Below, piece after piece: positions 58,138 to 64,000 of a stretch of DNA of 64,000 nt (position 1 is the stretch's first letter; every line of letters starts with the position of its first letter). Made by a program: the position numbers and the translations under genes. Below the pieces are notes generated by a model. It was not told where the DNA came from. It saw only the letters and a program-made list of their open reading frames with translations, and made no database searches. The DNA lies in NCBI GenBank assembly GCA_017548365.1, contig JAFZAC010000033.1:1-64000 (forward strand), in the 5' to 3' direction. The stretch is from Muribaculaceae bacterium. Lineage in GTDB: Bacteria; Bacteroidota; Bacteroidia; Bacteroidales; Muribaculaceae.

Positions 58138-58147
58138 ATCATAAAAA

Positions 58148-58184
58148 CAGGGCGTGCAAGCCACAGTGAGCAACACACGCCCTG
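58148..58184 (-). terminator. Hairpin between the two MFS genes
   Basis: CAGGGCGTG (58148-58156) pairs with CACGCCCTG (58176-58184), ending in TTTTT on the minus strand right before the second MFS start. It could end the first transcript or attenuate the second. Confidence 0.65.
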
Positions 58185-58205
58185 ATTTTTAATTAATATC
58201 ATTTG

Positions 58206-59849
58206 TTATGCCTCGGCAGGTTTTTCATCGGGCTTGATATTGGGTTCTTCAAGGCCGAGTCCGTTCTTCTTGTCAACAACCTTGAGAAGCAAGCCAAGCA
58301 GAAGTGCTGCTATGCCCAGGCATGCAAGCATGATGAGTGGCCAGGTGTAATCGAGCTTGGTTGGGTCGGTGACACCAGGGTTGGTGTTGTCAAGAACTTT
58401 GCCAATGAGCAATGGGAACAGCCACAGACCAATGTTCTGAATCCAGAAAATCAGTGCGTAAGCCGAACCAATAATCTTTTGGTCTACCAACTTGGGAACG
58501 CTGGGCCACAACGAGGCAGGTACCAGTGAGAATGAAGATCCAAGTACGAGAATAGTGAGATAAGCAATGATAATGCCGCCTAAGTCGTTGCCCTTGAACA
58601 TAGGAAGAACAAATGCGAATGTGAGGTGGCATGCAATGAGCAATAGCGAGCCAAGAACGAGCATCGATGCAGCTTTTCCCTTGTGGTCAACATAGTTGCC
58701 AAGAATTGGAGTGATGAGCACTGCAAGTAGTGGGAATACTGCGAAAATTGCCTCGGCACTCTGGCGCATGTAACCCATGTAGCAGTAAACAATCAATGCT
58801 AAGATAGAAATTGCCAGCAAGCCATATTTTGCACTATTCTTCTTCATGAAGTTGCTTGCAAAGCCTGCAGCGGCAACAATAAGCATGATAATATATTGTA
58901 CTATTGTCACTGTTGGGCTTGCCCAGAAAGAGTCGGCTGCGGGCTCAGTAAGTGTGAGGTTACACTGCAGCATGTTAACGGCATATTTCTGGAATGGGAA
59001 GATTGCCGAATAGTAGAGCACGCACAGCAGTGCTACCAGCCAGAAACCACCACTCGAGAGAATCTTGCCAATATCGCTTACCTTGAATGGATCATCTTTC
59101 TCCTCGGCCTCGCCAGTTTGTGAATCAAGCTTCTTGTCCATAAAGAAGTAAACGATAAACATGATGAGAGCAATCATCAAGAGAACAACACCAAAGGCTA
59201 CCGAGCGAGAGACATCGATGCTGCCGCCAAGCTTTGCAAACATGGGCGAGAAAATCATACAGGTGGCTACACCCAAGCGGGCAAGAGCCATCTCCGAACC
59301 CATGGCAAGAGCCATCTCACGGCCTTTGAACCACTTAACGATACCGCGGCTAACGGTAATTCCTGCCATCTCAACACCACAACCAAAGATCATGAAACCC
59401 ACAGCAGCTACTTTTGCGCTAGCTGGCATTCCTTTGTAGAATGGCGATACTCCAAGCTCGTCAAATCCAGGTATGTAATTAAGGTTGTTGGTGAACCAAG
59501 TCTCGAGACCGCTGCCTTTGAATGCGTCGGCAACGGCATACCACTTGATCACAGCACCAATAAGCATCACTGCTCCCGAGAGAATTGCTGTGAAGCGAAC
59601 TCCCATCTTGTCAAGGATAATACCCGCAAAGATAAGGAAGAAGATGAATACATTAAGGAATGTCTCGGCTCCCTGCATCGTGCCAAAGGCTGTAGAATCC
59701 CATCCGCGTGTCTCTTGCATCAAGTCTTTGATTGGAGACAGGATGTCCATGAAGATGTAGCTGCAGAACATTGCTAATGCAAGCAGCAACAGCGCGGTCC
59801 AACGCATAGCGGCTGAATCACGCAAAGTTTTTTGAATAGTTTGTGTCAT
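58206..59849 (-). CDS. MFS transporter (first of a tandem pair)
   Basis: This 547-residue protein has about twelve transmembrane helices, a FIFFLIFAGIILDKMGVRF loop between helices two and three and a GREMALAMGSEMALARLG stretch, as in the tandem neighbour. It is longer than the neighbour through inserts in its second half. Both are probably importers or exchangers of small anionic or sugar substrates, but no substrate can be assigned. A TATCTTTG -7 element lies 59 bases upstream. Confidence 0.9.
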   Translation of the reverse strand: MTQTIQKTLRDSAAMRWTALLLLALAMFCSYIFMDILSPIKDLMQETRGWDSTAFGTMQGAETFLNVFIFFLIFAGIILDKMGVRFTAILSGAVMLIGAVIKWYAVADAFKGSGLETWFTNNLNYIPGFDELGVSPFYKGMPASAKVAAVGFMIFGCGVEMAGITVSRGIVKWFKGREMALAMGSEMALARLGVATCMIFSPMFAKLGGSIDVSRSVAFGVVLLMIALIMFIVYFFMDKKLDSQTGEAEEKDDPFKVSDIGKILSSGGFWLVALLCVLYYSAIFPFQKYAVNMLQCNLTLTEPAADSFWASPTVTIVQYIIMLIVAAAGFASNFMKKNSAKYGLLAISILALIVYCYMGYMRQSAEAIFAVFPLLAVLITPILGNYVDHKGKAASMLVLGSLLLIACHLTFAFVLPMFKGNDLGGIIIAYLTILVLGSSFSLVPASLWPSVPKLVDQKIIGSAYALIFWIQNIGLWLFPLLIGKVLDNTNPGVTDPTKLDYTWPLIMLACLGIAALLLGLLLKVVDKKNGLGLEEPNIKPDEKPAEA

Positions 59850-59908
59850 ACTGATTGTTATTAGTTTTATTTGTTTATGTTTTTTGTTTCAGTATTGTAA
59901 TATGACTG

Positions 59909-59916
59909 CAAAGATA
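59909..59916 (-). promoter_or_regulatory. Candidate -7 element of the MFS pair
   Basis: The minus strand reads TATCTTTG, a full TAnnTTTG match. A -33 element is not clear. Confidence 0.4.
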
Positions 59917-59995
59917 CATTATTTATTTAAAAGTAGGTAGAGAAATCTCATTATTTTTTATGACAAAATGTCCTTATACCTATCAGACAGCTCTT

Positions 59996-60012
59996 TTGGC
60001 ACAGAAAATGCA
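59996..60012 (+). promoter_or_regulatory. Sigma-54-like promoter element of groES-groL
   Basis: TTGGCACA (59996-60003), GAAA and ATGCA (60008-60012) match the sigma-54 consensus TTGGCACG-N4-TTGCW except for two bases, and keep the GG and GC cores at correct spacing. It is 60 bases before the ATG. No CIRCE-like repeat is seen. Confidence 0.5.
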
Positions 60013-60072
60013 TAATTTCACTACGGAAAAATAAGAATTGCAAATATATTTTTAATTTAAAAACATAATACA

Positions 60073-60348
60073 ATGACAATTAAACCATTAAGTGACAGAG
60101 TTCTTATCGAACCTGCAAAAGCCGAAGAGGTTACCGCTGGCGGCATCATCATCCCCGACAGCGCTAAGGAAAAACCATTGAAGGGTGTTGTAAAGGCTGT
60201 TGGCCATGGCACCAAGGATGAAGAAATGGTAGTAAAAGCTGGTGACACTGTGCTGTATGGCAAGTATGCCGGTACCGAGATTGAAGTGGATGGCGCAAAA
60301 TTGTTGATGATGCGTCAGAGTGACATTTTGGCAATTGTAGAAGATTAA
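60073..60348 (+). CDS. groS: Co-chaperonin GroES
   Basis: This 91-residue protein is the lid of the GroEL folding chamber. It starts [19 protein letters not shown] and has the mobile loop [17 protein letters not shown]. Length is typical (90-97). groL follows 19 bases on, so they form the usual operon. Confidence 0.97.
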   Translation: MTIKPLSDRVLIEPAKAEEVTAGGIIIPDSAKEKPLKGVVKAVGHGTKDEEMVVKAGDTVLYGKYAGTEIEVDGAKLLMMRQSDILAIVED

Positions 60349-60364
60349 AGAATAAGGAGAATAA

Positions 60365-62002
<1,638 letters not shown>

Positions 62003-62021
62003 AAAACACTCATTAATAATG

Positions 62022-62056
62022 AAAGGTCGAGTTCTTACTGGAACTTGACCTTTTTT
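62022..62056 (+). terminator. Rho-independent terminator after groL
   Basis: GGTCGAGTTC pairs with GAACTTGACC (one mismatch), ending in TTTTTT (62051-62056). Confidence 0.8.
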
Positions 62057-62135
62057 CTTCGCAATAGTACATGACTATAGATGATGAAGTCAATTCTGTA
62101 GGGTCGGGGCATGCCCTGACCGAAAGAGAATGATG

Positions 62136-62921
62136 TTATAACTCCCGCTGTCGCACGGCTTCAAACAGTAGAATCGCTGCACTCACCGACACGTTTAATG
62201 AGTCGAGCATGCCGCGCATGGGGATGCGGATATGGGCGGTGGCAGCTTTGCGCCACGCTTGGGTGAGACCTGTAGACTCGGTGCCCATCACGATGGCTGT
62301 AGCGCCACGCATGGGAGTGTGGTAATAGAGCTCGCTGTCTTGAAGCTGGGCGGTGAGAATCTTGATATTGTTCTCTTTCAAGAACTTAATACATTCCAAA
62401 CTGCTGCATGCCACGCATGGCACAGTGAAAATTGATCCCAGCGAACTGCGGATGAGGTTTGGATTATATAGGTCTGTAAGCGGGTCACACACCACAACCG
62501 CTGTTGCTTGGGCAGCATCGGCACTGCGCAGCACCGCGCCTATGTTTCCTGGCTTCTCAACCCCTTCAAGCACAACAATTAATGGGGCATCGCCCAGATC
62601 AATATCGCTAAGCGACAAGAATCGGGGCTCTACAATGGCTATAACTCCCTCGGTCGAACCACGATAGGCAATCTTCTCATAAACTTGTGGTGTTACCTCT
62701 ACAGGTTCAAAATCAGCAACTTGCAACTTTTCGATGTCAAAGAGGGTGGGGCAGTAGAACACAGATTCTACTTTGAACCCGGCATTGATGCAGTGTTGAA
62801 GTTCGCGTGCACCTTCAACCACTATGCGCTGCTCGCTGCGTCTCTGCTGAGAGCGTTGCTGCAGTAACACTAATCGTTTTATTCTGGGGTTCTGAGGGCT
62901 TGATATGAGTAATGGTGCCAT
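62136..62921 (-). CDS. SpoU/TrmH-family RNA 2'-O-methyltransferase
   Basis: The start is placed at ATG 62921 (MAPLLISSPQNPRIK); the longer reading starts TTG. The 261-residue protein has an RNA-binding N-terminal part (RIVVEGARELQHCINAGF) and a SPOUT methyltransferase fold with the motifs VLEGVEKPGNIGAVLRSADAA (motif 1), IVMGTESTGL (motif 2) and RIPMRGMLDSLNVSVSAAILLFEAVR (motif 3). It methylates rRNA or tRNA with SAM; the target base is unknown. Confidence 0.94.
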   Translation of the reverse strand: MAPLLISSPQNPRIKRLVLLQQRSQQRRSEQRIVVEGARELQHCINAGFKVESVFYCPTLFDIEKLQVADFEPVEVTPQVYEKIAYRGSTEGVIAIVEPRFLSLSDIDLGDAPLIVVLEGVEKPGNIGAVLRSADAAQATAVVVCDPLTDLYNPNLIRSSLGSIFTVPCVACSSLECIKFLKENNIKILTAQLQDSELYYHTPMRGATAIVMGTESTGLTQAWRKAATAHIRIPMRGMLDSLNVSVSAAILLFEAVRQREL

Positions 62922-63031
62922 GGTGTATGCCAATTTTTGTTACAAAAGTAATAAAAAATATTGTTTTCATGGTCTCTGTTACCAAAAATAGTGTAACTTT
63001 GCCGATTATTAACTCAATAATTAATTTCGAT

Positions 63032-63550
63032 ATGGAAAAGTTCTTAAAATTATCATTAGCTCTGATATGCTGTGTTTTTATGGGAATGTCGCTCTCGTCA
63101 TGCGGAGACGATGAACCTATTATCTCAAATGATATTCAAACGAGTGAACTTACCACTCCCATGTTCCTCTTTGAGCAACCCAACGGGGCGGTGTCAAGCA
63201 TCGTCAATGGTTTTTCGTTCTGGACTTTCACCAATGAGAAAGCCGCTTATGGCACTTTTGCTCTGGCAGGAAATCGTCCAGTACTGAAATGCACCGAACT
63301 CTATAACACATGGACTGTGGCTGATGGGAAATTGGTTCTTGGAAATGTTAGTCACAATCTTACTAAAATCAATGTATTAGGAGTGAAAGCCTATACTATC
63401 GATTTAACTGTTTACATTCCTTCAAACCTCACAATTAGCAACTTCAAGGCCGAGACAGTTTTCACCGAACTTGGACTTAATAAGGAAAAACTTTGGAATG
63501 GACTGGAGAGAGCTAAGCAAGAAGGTCCAGTTTATATTGATGAACTCTAG
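63032..63550 (+). CDS. Small lipoprotein of unknown function
   Basis: The start is placed at ATG 63032 (MEKFLKLSLALICCVFMGMS), giving a signal peptide with lipobox SSC and a CGDDEP start; the longer reading is unlikely. The protein has 172 residues. The rest is beta-rich (MFLFEQPNGAVSSIVNGFSFW, GVKAYTIDLTVYIPSNLTISNF) with no family I recognise. A TAACTTTG -7 box lies upstream. Probably outer-membrane-anchored. Confidence 0.75.
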   Translation: MEKFLKLSLALICCVFMGMSLSSCGDDEPIISNDIQTSELTTPMFLFEQPNGAVSSIVNGFSFWTFTNEKAAYGTFALAGNRPVLKCTELYNTWTVADGKLVLGNVSHNLTKINVLGVKAYTIDLTVYIPSNLTISNFKAETVFTELGLNKEKLWNGLERAKQEGPVYIDEL

Positions 63551-63595
63551 AGGTTTTATATGTAAATTATAGGAAATCAACAATATAACACCAGC

Positions 63596-63634
63596 TAAAA
63601 GACGCTTCCACAATTATGTGGAGGCGCCTTTTTT
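63596..63634 (+). terminator. Terminator after the small lipoprotein
   Basis: The arms AAAAGACGCTTCCAC and GTGGAGGCGCCTTTTTT form an imperfect hairpin, ending in a T-run 45 bases after the stop. Confidence 0.7.
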
Positions 63635-63779
63635 ATTTAGGTTATAATGCCTTTTTGGGTCTAAAAAAGAGCATATCAACTTGTAAAATATCTAAAAAAA
63701 TGTAATTTTTTTCGTTTTATGCCGTTGTAAATATGTATCTTTGCAACCCCAATCGATTATTAATTAAGACACACGAGTA

Positions 63780-64000
63780 ATGAAGTTTAAAAAAATAACT
63801 ACATTTACCATGATAAGCTGGGCACTGTTATTGTGCTCATTATTCGCATTTATTCCATTCCAAGCACAGGCCAAAGGTAGTCCTAAAGGAACTCCAAGCA
63901 GCACTCCTACTATATATAATGCTGTTCTTGACGAGCTCTCGGCCGATTCCATTGATGCACAGCTCAAAAAACTCAGTGCTCAGGCATGGTTTATGGTAGA
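63780..64000 (+). CDS. N-terminal part of an exported protein (3' end cut by window)
   Basis: The ATG at 63780 opens a frame with no stop to the window end, at least 73 codons. It has a long signal peptide (MKFKKITTFTMISWALLLCS, cut near FQAQA) and then a Ser/Pro/Thr-rich stretch (KGSPKGTPSSTPTIYN). A TATCTTTG -7 box lies upstream at about 63737. No domain can be assigned from the visible part. Confidence 0.75.
   Translation, partial: MKFKKITTFTMISWALLLCSLFAFIPFQAQAKGSPKGTPSSTPTIYNAVLDELSADSIDAQLKKLSAQAWFMV

Noticed and set aside
60013..60020. TAATTTCA as a housekeeping -7 box for groES
   Set aside because: Two mismatches to TAnnTTTG and no -33 box at usual spacing; the TTGGCAC element fits better.

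Overview
The window looks like a chromosomal segment from a Bacteroidales bacterium, probably Muribaculaceae- or Prevotella-like; the family assignment is a guess from gene content. Evidence for the order: promoters of the Bacteroidetes type (TTG/TTTG, then TAnnTTTG 19-20 bases on) precede many genes; Shine-Dalgarno sites are mostly absent; several secreted proteins carry dockerin, BACON or type IX secretion-like tail domains; and there is a Na+-pumping methylmalonyl-CoA decarboxylase cluster, an OstA-like protein and two SurA-like isomerases. Most of the window is core chromosome. I saw no phage, transposase, CRISPR array, rRNA or plasmid gene.

Layout. 1-5.1 kb: two divergent secreted proteins with near-identical dockerin modules, one a truncated protein with four tandem formylglycine-enzyme-like (SUMF1) domains, the other a leucine-rich-repeat protein. 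5.3-9.2 kb: galactokinase, a sugar nucleotidyltransferase, a Fur-family regulator and a DUF1015 protein. 9.3-9.5 kb: tRNA-Glu and tRNA-Val. 9.6-13.5 kb: a transglutaminase-like protein, a DJ-1 family protein and an outer-membrane barrel. 13.7-15.5 kb: tRNA-Gln, rpsP and a BspA-like protein. 15.5-18.5 kb: a membrane Ser/Thr kinase and a DNA-binding-like partner, divergent from a lipoprotein that joins two BACON domains to a DnaJ-type zinc domain. 18.5-19.6 kb: a structured non-coding stretch, then divergent rpmH and efp. 19.7-26.6 kb: a secreted endonuclease I, a five-gene set (dCMP deaminase, S41 protease, 5-formyl-THF cyclo-ligase, hemerythrin-like protein, LuxR regulator) and an unknown secreted protein. 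26.7-35.2 kb: LysE exporter, CBM9-like protein, prs, an overlapping unknown/patatin/cytoplasmic amylase operon and two poorly characterised exported proteins.

35.3-41.1 kb: DUF445 protein and the propionate module (oadB, biotin carrier, oadG, carboxyltransferase, mce). 41.4-56.7 kb: a plus-strand run of quality-control genes (dnaK, tig, clpP, clpX, recQ, two parvulin isomerases, OstA-like, mutL). 56.8-59.8 kb: two tandem related MFS transporters. 60-64 kb: groES-groL, an RNA methyltransferase, a small lipoprotein and the start of another exported protein.

The items most worth a second look are the kinase / DNA-binding protein / BACON-DnaJ-zinc-lipoprotein locus with a 10-bp tandem repeat in its divergent promoter region; sigma-54-like elements in front of both dnaK and groES; the alternative-pairing structured region and 38-bp perfect palindrome between that lipoprotein and rpmH; the four-domain SUMF1 dockerin protein; and the translationally coupled hemerythrin-LuxR pair.
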